Shown here: positions 11,437 to 23,055 of the stretch, in pieces | Layout of the letters: every line of letters starts with the position of its first letter | How positions within the stretch are numbered: position 1 is the first letter of the stretch | DNA from: Turritopsis dohrnii | Taxonomy: Eukaryota > Cnidaria > Hydrozoa > Anthoathecata > Oceaniidae | Reading direction: 5' to 3' | Length of the DNA stretch: 64,000 bases | NCBI GenBank assembly: GCA_027922465.2 | Contig: BQMF02000197.1 | Location: forward strand, 1 to 64,000 | Position numbers and translations under genes: made by a program | The notes under the pieces: generated by a model | Told to the model about the DNA's origin: nothing | The model's input: the letters and a program-made list of their open reading frames with translations, nothing else | The model's database searches: none

Positions 11437-12270
11437 TCTATATATTAATAGCCGATTCTCTGTTTGTTTGTCTGTAAGTCACGCAAAATGGTAGATTTAG
11501 TTGTGAACGAAATTATTTCTTTTTTTGTGTGCGACGTGAGTTCGAAGCAAATACATTTCAACCCCAATCGAACGTGACTTTTTTTGGCTGATGAACTAAT
11601 AGGAATAACGTTTTGTTTTTATCATTATTGTTAGTTTTATATTCCACGTTGACTTGGCTTTGAAAACAATACATCAACTAAATACAAAGAAACTAACTGA
11701 TTAAACATTTTGGACAAAAAGCAGCAGTGGCAGAACGTGGCAGCATATGCGGTTTGCCAGTGTATCTTAACGCTTTCCTGACTGTCTTAAACGGGTGAAC
11801 TTTTTTCGAGCAATCAAAATGTTTAAAAACCGATAGGTAAAGAAAGAGTATCATGAAACAAAATATTTTTTTGCTTTTCTTTTAATAATTTAATTTCTTT
11901 TTTTAATTGTTATGCGCTTCAGATCGAACGTTTTTTTTATTCACTTTATTCATTTAGCACTTGCCTTTTTTTCTCTCCTCCCGTGTGATCTTTTTAAGAA
12001 GAGAAACCATTTCCCCATTACGTTTGATAACCCATGTTAGAGCGCGTAACTTTTTTAAAACAAAAGCTAATAAAAAGTTGAAGTTTTCTCTCTCTACGTT
12101 TTGAGTGTATTGTTACACTGATAAAAGATCAGTTTTACCAGTGGTTGTGACTTTGAATCTGCTTCTGGTTGAGCACAAGTTGTACGAGCCGTTTATAAGG
12201 AAATTTGACGTTTATTGATACAGTAGAGCAGGTGGACATGGGCGGCGAGCGACGCCGCCTTGGCGGCTAG
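11437..12270 (+). mobile_element. non-autonomous Helitron, copy A
   Basis: The 5' end is TCTATATATTAATAGCCG and the 3' end is the hairpin GCCGCCTTGGCGGC running into CTAG, followed by host T. The base before the 5' end is A. The TC...hairpin-CTRR ends, an A/T target and lack of target duplication are Helitron hallmarks. It has no Rep/helicase gene. Four more copies lie at 47294-58623. It inserted ten bases right of the MITE above. Confidence 0.8.
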
Positions 12271-12349
12271 TATATATATATTATTAGATCAATCTAAATT
12301 ACATTAGATATTGACCGGTCGAAACCTAACTGGCCGACCAAATACAAAT

Positions 12350-12945
12350 CTGTTCCTAATAGAGTCGTGAGAGGGCGTTACGGTGCAATACTTCTGGTGT
12401 GGTACATTCATTTATGATGACTGTGTTGTAAAGTGTTATTTGTCGACCTTGTTTCGTTCTTTTGTTGTTTATAAAGAGCAATCTTTTTGTAATGCTGGTG
12501 TGTGGTTTACAAATGGTGTGTGCAACATAGTTTCGTTGTTTGTATGTGTCGAATGATACTTTCTGTTTTGCATTTTTGTAGGAGTTCTTCATTCGTAAGT
12601 TCGTAACTGAACGATCCTTCTTTCCTGCGATATCCGCCTCTCACCATTTTTCTTATCATTGTATTGTACGTTGCGTTGATGTGGTTTACTTGTCGTTTTG
12701 TAAGGTTCCATGTTTGACAGCCATATGTTAAGCGACTATGTACAAGGACATTAAGAAGTTGCACACAAGTACTCAACATGATTTTCCGATTTAAAAGTTT
12801 CTGTCCAAGTTCGTAGAATTGGTTTAATGCGGAATCAATGTGAAGTTCGATTTCGGTATTCCTAGTCAATGGTTCGTCGAATTTTATTTGACAGCCAAGA
12901 TATTTGATATTTGACGGAAAGCAAACTCGTGAAGCAACTCGAGAT
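12350..12945 (-). pseudogene. LINE reverse-transcriptase C-terminal fragment
   Basis: The minus strand reads NIKYLGCQIKF, then RLTYGCQTWNL, then IRKMVRGGYRR, the pattern that follows the palm and thumb of LINE reverse transcriptases. Later residues continue in another frame toward 12380, so there is at least one frameshift near 12530. The catalytic FADD part is absent; the fragment is 5' truncated at about 12945. The clade is not certain. Confidence 0.65.
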
Positions 12946-12979
12946 GGGTGAGATTGGGTGACGCGAAGGTGTGAAAAAG

Positions 12980-13856
12980 GTTATTTTAACAACATCATTA
13001 TTTGATTGAGGATGGAGGATCTCTTTGGTTTTCGAGAAATGTTCAGAATGGATGTCAGTGATTTTGAAAACTTTTTGGCCAGAATCTCAGACATAATCAA
13101 ACCAAAAGAGTTACTTGGTGAGACTGAGTCTATTAACAGCGATAAAAGGCTAGCTTTAACCCTCCGTTTTTTGGCTACTGGTGAAACCTTTCATTCATTA
13201 AGCTTCCAGTTCAGGATATCATTGAATGCTGTGTCGTACACTGTTAAAGGCTGTTGCAACGCAAGGATGACTTCAGATTTTCTCAAGAACCCGTCTACGG
13301 ATGCCTAGTGGCTCAAGGTATCGGAAAAGTTTGAAGAGAAATGGAATTACCCATAGGCACTTGATGCGATCGACGGAAAACATGTTAGAATTCAAAAGCC
13401 GAAAAATGGTGGATCCTTCTATTATAACTTATAAATATACCCATTACATCTTTTTGATGGCTATTGCAGGCCCAGAGTATGAATGTCTATATGCCGAATG
13501 TGGGTTCAAACGGAAGGGTTAATGACTCTCTTATATCGAATCAAACCTCATTATTGCAGGGTATTCAAGACGGTTCATTTAGACTTCCCGCTGATGACAA
13601 GTTGTCCAATGGTGAATCTACCCGCTATGTATTTCTGGTAGATGATGCTTTTGCACTTAAAAGGTTTATGATGAAACCGTTTCCTCAGCAAGGATTAACG
13701 CCCGAAAAAAGAATTTACTATTATACTATAATAGACGCTTTACAAGTCCCGCAATAGGGACACAACGCATCACTCGCAGCAAAGTCAATAAAAGACATCT
13801 TTAAGGATTATTTTGTAAACGACGGAGCTGTTGAATAGCAATGGAAATATTGTTGA
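12980..13856 (+). pseudogene. PIF/Harbinger transposase (DDE_Tnp_4), broken
   Basis: Recognisable pieces in order: FLARISDIIKP; RLALTLRFLATGE (HTH region); KHVRIQ-like residues in a shifted frame near 13380; IFLMAIAGPEYECLYA; NGRVND; FRLPADDKLSNGE; VFLVDDAFALKRFMMKPFPQ; and a C-terminus like HNASLAAKSIKDIFKDYF with WKYC at the end. These match Harbinger transposases. Frames change at about 13300, 13490 and 13755, and stops occur at 13000, 13830 and elsewhere. The partner MADF protein lies just downstream on the opposite strand. Confidence 0.8.
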
Positions 13857-14022
13857 ATCGCATTTTATTAAGGTTAAGATATGTACTTTAACGACAGAAA
13901 CTTTCGCGTAAGGAAACTTTCCCGAGACGCAAACTTCGGCATAAACTGATAAAACGAAAACTTTTTGCACGCGAAGTTTTTCGTCCTTAAAATACTTTGA
14001 CAAGAGTATAGAAATACAATTT

Positions 14023-14670
14023 TTAAACAGCAAAGGCAGATAATTTTGGTGCGGCTGCTACATCTTTGGCACGAGTAGATTGATTGGCAGTGATTGCGCC
14101 AGTGCATTTTTTAAGAAGATCCAGCTTCTTTTCAGCAATAGTGGGCTTCTTTAGCTTATATGGCGTAGCCTCATCTTCATTGTCGTCTTTTTCATCTACA
14201 CTCATTCTTTTTAATGTGTCCCTGCTTTTAGAGGCCCCAAAAACCGGAGTTAAAAACGCTACTGTATCAAAGAACGGCCATTTGCTAATGTACAATTCAT
14301 CTGTAGCCTGACCGCTTTTAGTAATTCTTTCTTTTGATAATTCTTTTCCAAAGCCTGTACGTAATTTGTTAATTTTCTGTTTGATCGAAGCTATGTGCGT
14401 TGCCATTTCCGAGTAAGCTACATAAGCTTTCCTTTATGTCGCGTTTGGAACAATCAGCATGGTGAATGTCCCACAAACAAGGTTTCGATTCAAGGAGATC
14501 AGTGTTGTCGTTTCCTCATCCATCCAATCTTTTTTTGCAGGTTTTTTTGGATCTGCCTTTACTGGTGGAGTTTTCTTTACCTTTTCTGTCTTCTTCTTTT
14601 TAGCTTCAACTTTCTTTTTAAACAAATCTTCTTTCTTGATAAGTTTATTCTCATTTTCACTTGAATACAT
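14023..14670 (-). pseudogene. Harbinger-associated MADF DNA-binding protein, frameshifted
   Basis: It starts MYSSENENKL at 14670 with a Lys-rich N-terminus, then KKDWMDEETTTLISL and, after a frameshift between 14406 and 14434, MATHIASIKQKINKLRTGFG...SKWPFFDTVAFL. This is the MADF pattern (Trp, LI-L, K-LR, W-F--L). Harbinger elements encode such a Myb/MADF protein beside the transposase; it helps the transposase enter the nucleus and find the ends. The C-terminus is Lys/Ala rich. Confidence 0.72.
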
Positions 14671-14789
14671 GACTCTGAGTGTCAAGCTTTCACTCAAATG
14701 AATTATTTCCACTTCATACGCTATGTTTCTTTGTCATTCGAACAATCGAATGTGAGAATCGAATGTGAGAAACATTCGAAAAACACTCC

Positions 14790-15068
14790 ATCTTGTGTGT
14801 ATTTTGGACTCAACGCAGTGGTGAAAGAAAAAATTTTGATGCAAACAACTCAAATGCATCAAACACCAATCAAACAGAAAAAAAATGGTTTGATGACCAG
14901 AATTATTTTGATGAAAAGTTTGTTCGAGAACAAACTTCATCAAACTCCATCAAACTCGATTTTTTGCTTTTTTTCTATTTTGATCAAAAAAAAGAATTAT
15001 CTCAAATGCGTCAAATTGTTTCATCAAAATTTGAGTTTGATGGATTTTGATGAAAATTTTGACGCATT
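14790..15068. repeat. TTTGATGAA/TTCATCAAA-rich subterminal region
   Basis: ATCAAA and TTTGATG motifs recur in both orientations (for example near 14870, 14935 and 15030-15050), ending at GACGCATTTGCGCCCGCC. This probably is the right subterminal region of the Harbinger, but I could not find a matching left end near 12960, so the element boundary is open. Confidence 0.4.
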
Positions 15069-15069
15069 T

Positions 15070-15374
15070 GCGCCCGCCTTGAGGGGCGGTTGCGATAACC
15101 TCATCATCCAAAGCCACAAGATCATTAGCAGTAACGCCGTTTGGTACCAATGATGAATCAGCCTCTCTGAAATCATCCAATCATCTTGAAGATCTTTAAA
15201 TGGATCGTCTGAGTCATCAATAGCATCTCTTTGGACGGTAGGAAAGATTCCGGAATTTTTAAAACCTAAAGCCTTCTGCTGTTTCATCCCTTTTTCGATT
15301 TCCCGAATAATTTTGCATTTTTGAAGTAAAGAGTGATTGACAAGTTTTCTTTTTGCACTTTTTACAGCCGACAT
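15070..15374 (-). pseudogene. pogo transposase remnant with catalytic core deleted
   Basis: It starts MSAVKSAKRKLVNHSLLQK, then IIREIEKGMKQQ, the psq-type HTH at the N-terminus of pogo transposases. It then jumps directly to GFKNSGIFP and, in another frame, to ADSSLVPNGVTANDLVALDD, which belong to the C-terminus. The CENP-B HTH and the whole DDE domain are missing, so this is an internal deletion. It matches the orientation of the element at 9633-15746. Confidence 0.7.
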
Positions 15375-15539
15375 CTTCGCTTCTCATTCAACTCAAGACT
15401 GCATAAAAAGGATTTTGTAAACAACGAGAAACAGAGAAACAATCTTTTGCTTGAATTCTAATTCGACCTTCGAAAAAATTCGTTCGAAAGTAGAACATTT
15501 TCATTCGATTTTCAGTGTAAAAAGGTCTTTATGTCTGAA

Positions 15540-15746
15540 AATGTTCGAGATAGAGAGAGAAATAATTCAATGGGTCCAAGATTTTGTAAAAAAGTTCGAG
15601 ATAGAGAGAAGTTCGAGATAGAGAGGTTCGAGATAAAGAGAGCATTTTAGCCTAGAGCGTTCACAAATGTCCAAGGGACCGAGAGTTTGGTTCGAGATAG
15701 AGAGATGTTCGAGATAAAGAGTGTTCGAGATAGAGAGAGTCTACTG
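15540..15746. repeat. GTTCGAGATAGAGAGA tandem motif in pogo right end
   Basis: About seven imperfect copies of TTCGAGATAGAGAG(A) occur here, matching the two copies just inside the left end (9646-9690, inverted). Repeated motifs next to the TIR are likely transposase binding sites; that role is inferred. Confidence 0.65.
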
Positions 15747-15748
15747 TA

Positions 15749-16115
15749 TTTTCGGTTATCGTTCGTGCTCGGGAGATAACGTTATCTAGCTGATTAGTTA
15801 GATTCATTTTTTTTATTTACTTACATCTTTTGTCTTTCCTCAGGGTTTCCATCATCCTAGTCCCTGTGGCGATTTTCTTTCCGATATTTTTAATATCAGG
15901 TCTATCGATCAATTCATGGTGCCAACATCAGTTATTCAGCCCTGGCAACATCAGTGAGTCTGTTTCTTGTCTGACAACATATGCACATATATGTAGTAAT
16001 TTATTTTAACTATGAATACCAATTTTTAACTAACTATGTTGTATTGTATTGTATTTATCTATTGTTATATTTTTTTATTGGGTGAAAAGCCATTTTATGG
16101 ATCCCTGAAATACAT

Positions 16116-16157
<42 letters not shown>

Positions 16158-16799
16158 GCCTCCATTCCATGCGCTTTCTGGAAATGTGTAGATAGACGAT
16201 CATAGTATCTATGGTTGTTCAATAAGATATAATTTGGATGATAATATGACAAAATGATCAGCTGATACGATTATATAACGTATCACGTTTTTTTGTTCCT
16301 TTATCTGATTAAATTTGAGAGGCACTGAAGTATAAACTTTTTATCACTTGCACGTGTTCCTATTTCAGAAGGTCCTTTTGTGACATAAGGAACATTTTCT
16401 GAGGTTCCCTTGGGTCCTTTAGAGATTCTTTGAAATGCATGCGTTTAAATATGAATGAAAAGTCCTTGCAAGACCGATATTTAATATCCTAAACGGTCTA
16501 CGTTATTCTGTATTCTATCAAATTACACTTTATGCGTAAGGAAAACTTTGTTCCGTTATATGTAAAAAAAAGGTTCCTATTTGCGTTTTCATTATAAAGA
16601 TCACGCAATTGTGTATAATACAGAACGCGAGTGGAAAACCCTCAAGAATTTCTGCTGACCACTTTAATTCGGTCTGTCAGGTTCCACAACTTAGCAATTA
16701 AAATCCAACTTTTTGATTGGTTGAAAGTCACATGATACCTAATTAAGAAACTTGCATAAAACGGATCGCGTAGATCTTCTGATTCACTAATCGACAAAG
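15749..16799. other. intergenic with TAA microsatellite
   Basis: I see no supported gene here. A (TAA)n microsatellite of about 13 units occupies 16117-16157. Confidence 0.6.
16117..16157. repeat. (TAA)n microsatellite
   Basis: About 13 uninterrupted TAA units. Confidence 0.95.
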
Positions 16800-18527
16800 A
16801 TGTCGAAAAGACGTATCTTATCAAAAAAGATGTGGCAAAAAGCCGTTGGAAACGAAAGAAAACCGAAAAGATTATGTTTAAAAGCAAGTAGCAACGGAGT
16901 GTACATATGCCCAGTAAAGTCATGCGAAAGTGAAGGATTTAAAACGCAAAGGGGTTGTAGAAAGCACGTTTATACGAAGCACGGTTGGTTTTACTTCTTT
17001 CACGAGGAACCACGTTACCACTATCTTTCCTGAATTTGCAACACGAGTATCGACTCAAAGTAAACGAAAACGAGGCTGCACTTCTTCGATGCCGATGTTT
17101 ATTAAAACATGTACTGTCGGAAAACTGTTTTCAAAATGGCTCCAAAGTCCAGGTGGAGGAGGTAAAAGTTTGTGTCAAGCGGAACAAATAACAGCCAAAC
17201 TATTAAAGTATGCGAAATTCTGTTGCGATGACGTATCTATTCTCTGGGACGTACCAGGATGTGTTATAGACTATTGCGTCGGATCGATTACAATGCTTTC
17301 TGACTTTGTGGATTACTTGAAGGACACTTGGAAACTTGGTCATTCTGGAATTATTGGTTACATGAACGCCATTTCTCACACGCTTGACTTCAGAAGGAGT
17401 AATGCAATTAAAAGCGAGAATATACCTGTATTCATTGCAGCTGAAATTTACTTAGACAGGGTAAAAAAGTGCTTGGCAAAGCAAATGAGGATTGAATGGA
17501 GAACAGTACTTAGCAAGGAATACCTTGAAACTATCAATTGTTGGGCTAGTCTGGAAGATTTACAAAATGTTATTCCTTTTCATGCCAACAAATTTTCACA
17601 GATATTGATTAACGCTAGTGATTCGACTGCCATTATTCCAGCACACGATTTGTCTTTCAGCACTTCGTTTGCTGTAGCTGTACTGTTTCTAATGGTGAAA
17701 GCAAGTCGACCAATGACATATCAGTATTTGACTGTTGCAATGGTACGTGGCGTTGGAAGTGAAGACGGTGTTATCGATCAAACACGATTCAAAACAAATT
17801 ACAAATATGGTTTTGATACTCTTATTATTTCGAAAAGAGTTGTTGATATTTTGAATGGGTACATAGCTTGTATTCGGACTAGACTAAATCCTATCTGCGA
17901 GTACGTTTTGGTAACAAAGAATGGAACTCAGCTGAAACAGTTAAAAGTGATATTTTCGGAAGAATTGTTTACCAGGCTATTGGAAAGTATATAAACCCGA
18001 CACGATATAGACAGATTATCGAAACGGAAAGCATGGGTAAACTGAACGAACGTAAGCAAGCGGCTCTATCACGTGATCAAAAGCATACATCACACGTAGC
18101 TAGAATACATTATCAAAAACTTCAATCAGCCGAGGTAGCCCGTCAGGGTCAACAGTGTATGGAAAAGCTCGTAACCGTGGACAAAGAATATACGGCTAAC
18201 CATCATTTTAACGACCATTCTACAGTATCAACTTCTAACGAATTCGACAATATTGGAGTGGACCGAAGAAATGAACGAGCGAACTCTTGTTTTAGCATTG
18301 TTTTAAACGAGAACTTATCGGCTGCAGCAGAACTGAAAGACAAAGTTATCAAACGACAGAGCAAGGTTGCATTTTCGGCTACGGAAGATTCGTTTTTGTC
18401 GTACGGTATAAAGAGATATGGTCGTGGTAAATGGACATCGATTTTACGAGATCCGGAATATAGCTTTCATCCTTCACGAAAACCGAGTACATTGATGATT
18501 AGCGCAAAGACAATGAAGCTGATTTGA
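16800..18527 (+). pseudogene. tyrosine recombinase (Crypton-like) with C2H2 and SANT domains, frameshifted
   Basis: The start is MSKRRILSKKMWQK at 16800. A C2H2 finger follows (YICPVKSCESEGF...KHVYTKH). After a frameshift near 17015 comes a long region with KLFSKWLQSPGG and an SAM-like core. Catalytic-type motifs are KASRPMTYQYLT (first Arg), INPTRYRQIIETES (second Arg) and DQKHTSHVARIHYQK (His and nucleophile Tyr). The box II region is in a third frame after a slip near 17943. The C-terminus has a SANT/Myb pattern, ATEDSFLSYGIKRYGRGKW, then breaks at 18527. Crypton-type YR transposons carry one such gene. I did not find element ends. Confidence 0.68.
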
Positions 18528-18600
18528 TTTTCATTCAACCGTTATAAACAGTGACATACAAGAATATGTTCCTTTTTGATTTTGCTGTCAGAGAAGAAAG

Positions 18601-18903
18601 ATGTTCTTTAACTTCAAAAAGTGTTTATACACAGAAAGTGGCGATATAGTGTCAAAACATTCACTTACAGAACGTGACAAGGACATTGTAAAAGATATAC
18701 TAAGCACACACAAGATAAAGTGTGGTTCAACATTCAAGTTTACGAATATGTCAGATCGTACCGGCATAATGGCGAAACTGTTAGTTTTGAGAAAACAAAA
18801 ATTGCAGCAACTGCTACTACACAAGGACAGTGCATATATGATTATTAAAAGAACTCAGACATCGTGTAAACGAAAATGTATGAATTGGAAAAATATTACA
18901 TGA
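18601..18903 (+). CDS. hypothetical 100-residue ORF
   Basis: It reads MFFNFKKCLYTESGDIV with an Lys-rich C-terminus (TSCKRKCMNWKN). It lies 75 bp after the recombinase gene and just before the tandem array. I recognise no domain. It may be a second gene of the same element or a chance ORF. Confidence 0.25.
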   Translation: MFFNFKKCLYTESGDIVSKHSLTERDKDIVKDILSTHKIKCGSTFKFTNMSDRTGIMAKLLVLRKQKLQQLLLHKDSAYMIIKRTQTSCKRKCMNWKNIT

Positions 18904-18904
18904 A

Positions 18905-19925
18905 CAACAATTGTCTTATATGTAACCACACCCTGCTAATACCTTGTGAATTTGTATAGGCTTGTTACACGTTGTTACATCTTGTTACAACTTTACCAAG
19001 GAGAAAAGATATCAAATACGTCACTCAATGACATCTGTTGTTATAAATAACTCATAGGGACACCTTCTACGTCATGTGTTGTTACATGTACCTTGTGAAT
19101 TTGAATGGGCTTGTTACACGTTGTTACACCTTGTTACGTGTTGTTACACCTTGTTACAACTTTACCAAGGAGAAAAGATATCAAATACGTCACTCAATGA
19201 CGTCTGTTGCTATAAATAACTCATAGGGACATCTTCTACGTCATGTGTTGTTACATGTACCTTGTGATTGTATAGGCTTGTTACACGTTGTTACACGTTG
19301 TTACATCTTGTTACACCTATGAATAACATACATGCCAAACCACTACGTCATGTGTTGTTACATGTACCTTGTGAATATAAATGGGCTTGTTACACGTTGC
19401 TACATCTTGTTACACCCTGTTACACCTTGTTGCAACTTTACTAAGGAAAAAAGATTTCAGACACGTAACTTAACAATGACGCTGCATTAAATGTAACAGG
19501 TCATGACGTTGTAGATTTCCCTGTCTGTTATTTATAGGAATTGACGTCATTGAGTAACGTGTCTGTAATCTTTTCTCTTTGGCAAAGTTGTAACAAGGTG
19601 TAACAAGATGTAACAAGATGTAACAACGTGTAACAAGCCTATACAAATTCACAAGGTACATGTAACAACAGATGACGTAGTAGTTTGGCATGTATGTTAT
19701 TTATAGCAAATGACGTGATTGAGTGACGTGTTTGAAATCTTTTCTCCTTGGTAAAGGTGTAACAATGTGTAACAAGATGTAACAACCTGTAACAACGTGT
19801 AACAAGCCCATTCAAATTCACAAGGTTCATGTAACAACACATGACGTAGAAGATATCCCTATGTGTTAGTTATAGCAAATGACGTCATTAAGTGACGTCT
19901 TTGAAATGTTTTCTCTTTGATGTAG
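18905..19925. repeat. tandem array that inverts at its centre (TTGTTACA family)
   Basis: Four units on the left each hold TACCTTGTGAAT, a TTGTTACACG run, CCAAGGAGAAAAGAT, ACGTCACTCAATGACG, a TATAAATAACTCATAGG block and CTACGTCATGTGTTG. At about 19490 the same blocks continue in inverse orientation (ATGACGTAG, TGTAACAAC, ATTCACAAGGT) for about two to three units. Unit length is about 115-170 bp because the TTGTTACA stretch varies. I see no coding. Confidence 0.75.
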
Positions 19926-20026
19926 TTGATCTTAGGGAGCTGAAAGGGAGGAGGCAGTTGTTTTACATTTTTTTGTAGTTCTTTCTCTTTTATATCTGTT
20001 TTACATATTTTTATTAATATCATATA

Positions 20027-20329
20027 TTATAAGTTTTTGTGCAGCAGTAGCTCGTCGTTCTGTTTTCTCCTTATAAAAGTCAACTTTGCCACTTTGCATG
20101 AATCAATGTCTAACCCAGCACACAAAAGTTTCTGGACAACTTTATTGTCAAAATCGACGGCAAACAAATCTGGCCAATCAAATACTACCCAAAAGGCAAA
20201 GCCAGGCTCATGTTTCTGTTTGCTGTTGTCCAAACCACGATTTTTCAAGATTGTAACACAACTAAAAAATGCAACAACCTGATTGAGGGACTTTATTATA
20301 GTTTCCAATTGTTCCCTTTTGCCCCACAC
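20027..20329 (-). CDS. hypothetical 100-residue ORF
   Basis: It reads MWGKREQLETIIKSLNQ with a centre FAFWVVFDWPDLFAVDF. It ends exactly where the TGACGTCA-rich repeat begins, so it may be the truncated part of a gene cut by that insertion. I recognise no family. Confidence 0.3.
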   Translation of the reverse strand: MWGKREQLETIIKSLNQVVAFFSCVTILKNRGLDNSKQKHEPGFAFWVVFDWPDLFAVDFDNKVVQKLLCAGLDIDSCKVAKLTFIRRKQNDELLLHKNL

Positions 20330-20580
20330 CCACCCAACACAATGACGTCTCTATGACGTCATAAATAAGTCCGACCATGACTTTATACGACGTCATTGAA
20401 AGGTCATCGTGAGGTTATTTTTGCAACATAAACCGACGTCATATGCTGACGTCCCTCAGACGTCATCAAATGACCTATTCATAACATAGTTTTGTGAGAA
20501 TGACTCAGCTATGACGTCATAACGACGTCACTAAGACGTCTTATGACGCATTTATGACCCCACCGTGACGTTTTTACTGA
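20330..20580. repeat. left TGACGTCA (CRE-like palindrome) cluster
   Basis: About ten GACGTC/GACGTCA motifs occur in 250 bp, many as full TGACGTCA palindromes. TGACGTCA is also the CREB/ATF consensus, but clustering at a repeat terminus suggests a transposon end sequence. Confidence 0.65.
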
Positions 20581-20970
20581 GATGAGAGATACTTAAACAA
20601 AATGAAAAGAAGCGAATTTATAGTTATGGAAGCAAAGATAACAGATTTTTTCATCAGAAATATCTTTCAAATAAATATCATCTCTTAAAATATGTGCTTT
20701 ATAAATTAAAATACAAAATATTAACAATTAAGAAAGTGTTAAAAAATGATTAGTGATATAACCATGTTCATAAATACAAGAGATAGAAAAGACTATATCC
20801 ATAAATTCTCCATTACACTCCTTGTACGTATTAACGTTTTGAAGGTCCTTGGACGGTGTGCTCAAATGAAGTTACCTTAATGTTGAACATACGACGGGAG
20901 AGCTAAGTATGGAAAAAAATTATGGATAGCATGTTAAACACACGAAAACTAAGGAAAGTGTTTTTTCGTT

Positions 20971-23055
20971 TTATCGTTTCTTTAGTCTTTCAGGCGCGTG
21001 CTTTAAAACATCAATAATCGCTTTGTTCACAGACGCTTCCGTAGATTTTTGAGTTGCCAAAACGCCACCTATAGAAAGAAAAAGCAACAACCAAATTAAA
21101 AGTATTCAAAACACAATCCTGTTTAAAGTAGATTTAAAAGCAAAATACTTACCCATGACAATATCGTGAATGGCTAACCCATCAAATTTTCTTTTCTTCT
21201 TTAGACCACAAAGACTATACTCAGATAGTACTTCATCATTACTTACCCTGAAAAAAAAGTGCAGAAAAAAATGCTTGCTTTATTATGTCTTGATTACTCT
21301 TAAACTAACAATTAAAAATCAAAGTATTAGCCAGCAGTTAAGGGAAAACCCAGCCCATATTTTGTCCCACACCTGAAGATTTGGTTGGGATGCAGAAACT
21401 TTAATTAGATCGTTTTTGTTTCCTTTGCCAATTCAAGGGTCTTGCTGTTATAACATACAGCTGAATACTGACTCTCTCGAGAAAGATACTTTACTTACGA
21501 TAACAAGATATTTTTTACATTTGCTCTCACATCTTTGCCACCAATTCTGGACACTTTAGAAAGCTAAAATAAAATATATTAACAACATCCTATTAACAAA
21601 TAATTGTGGGGTGAGTGATATATATCATCCTCTTTGAAGTTAACAACTATCCAATAAAAGAAATCAGTAAAAAATGCAAAAAATAATGAAGCAAATTAAC
21701 ACTACATTCTGCTTACCAAGCTTTGATAGGCATCTCTATCATTTCTCAGGGTTTCATTCAGTTGAATAAAATCGTCAATTGTATGGCACTTCTCAATGAA
21801 GGTGTCAGCAGAATTCTGATTATATTTTCTTAGCCCTTCATTTACAGCATTCAAGATTTCTGATAATGCATATTTAACTTTTCGTTGGAATTCTAGAGTT
21901 AAGTGATGGGATTTCCATTAACAAGACAATGAACATATATTAACAGTAATAAATATCAATTTATACATACCATCAGTAGTCAAGGGATATCGGTCCTTAT
22001 TTCCATTAGACTTTGTCTTTTGACTTTTTGGTGGTGAGCTGGATGCTCTTTTTCTATTTTGAATAATAGATAACAAAGAAGAGCTAGAAGCATCACTCGC
22101 TCTGCTGAATGAGTTCGAACTTTGTGCAGGTGAAGTTTCTTGACAAGGCTTTCTTGTTCTTGGTGATCTTCTGGGAGAAGAAAAGTCAGTTGAGACTGGC
22201 GAACATGAACTGTCCGAATCAGATATTATTTCCCTCCTTGATCCTAAAAAAAAAAAAAAAAATAGTAAAATAATGTTACGTATTTATCAATAATTTGATC
22301 ATATTTTAGTTCGAAGTTAACCGGACTGACTTTTATGCCCACTGCTTTGGTGACTTGATCCTTTACTTGTTGTCTTTGCATTGGGTGTTGATGGCAGAGA
22401 GTCTGAAATTGTAGGTGACAATAAAAATAGAAGTAATCTCATAACAGCTTTAAAAACAATCTGGAGACAGACTATTCCAATTAGCATTTTAAATCGGAAA
22501 ATCTAACGATGCATCCAAGCAAAGTATTTCGATTCCCACACCTAAATTATCAACAGTAACTATAGAAACATTTTATCCAATTTTTATATGAAATTTGAAA
22601 TTAGTCCAACCTAAATTCATTATTTCAAGAGTATAATTTCTTACATATTATATGTAGTGAAGTATCTATTGAAGTATAACAACTTACTACTTATAAAACT
22701 TCTTTCTATTGAATTCCTTCCAGATTTTGAACGTGGTGGCGTAGGTAATTTGATATCTGAAATGTCAAATTTCTTATGCAGTTACGACAAATTATGGGGC
22801 AACTTTCTTTAAAAAAACTTTTTTTATACCTGTTAAAGTAGTTTTAGTTTTCTTCACAGACAGATGTTCATCACAGCTTGAAAACTGGTAATCACAAACC
22901 AGATCGTAGTCATCTAAACAGTTCAATATTAAAAACAAAAAGAACTATTTATGAAAACACACCTGATTTACAAGTTAAAACTCCAGCCAACACTTACCAT
23001 CTTGAAATTTTACTTTAATTAACTTGTATGATTTCCAACTGGCATAATAAGGCAT
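20971..23055 (-). CDS. DUF4806 domain protein, nine exons
   Basis: Minus-strand exons, 5' to 3': 22998-23055, 22830-22913, 22691-22756, 22331-22402, 21971-22243, 21717-21892, 21499-21563, 21153-21247, 20971-21068 (stop TAA at 20971). All junctions are GT-AG and phases agree. The protein has an N-terminal SWKSYKLIKVKF segment, a long Ser/Arg/Lys-rich low-complexity middle, and a C-terminal DUF4806 domain: TFIEKCHTIDDFIQL, SKVSRIGGKDVRANV, LSEYSLCGLKKKRKF, VNKAIIDVL. The family's role is unknown; a nuclear location fits the basic middle. An upstream in-frame ATG lies at 23053-23055, but conserved N-terminal residues continue upstream in another frame (next entry), so the true start is probably lost. 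Confidence 0.72.

Larger units (their letters stand above)
9633..15746 (-). mobile_element. internally deleted pogo/Tigger element with many nested insertions
   Basis: The left end begins CAGTAGACTCTTTCTATC at 9633. The right end is its near-perfect inverse, ending GAGAGAGTCTACTG at 15746. TA flanks both sides (9631-9632, 15747-15748), the Tc1/mariner/pogo target. The motif GTTCGAGATAGAGAGA is repeated several times inside the right end (15540-15746). A shortened transposase reading right to left (15070-15374) is all that remains of its gene. The rest of the 6.1 kb is other elements inserted within it. Confidence 0.75.

Noticed and set aside
20330..20580. Treating the TGACGTCA cluster as a CREB enhancer
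   Set aside because: The same cluster recurs inverted at 26560-26735 with shared terminal bases, so a transposon-end explanation is simpler.
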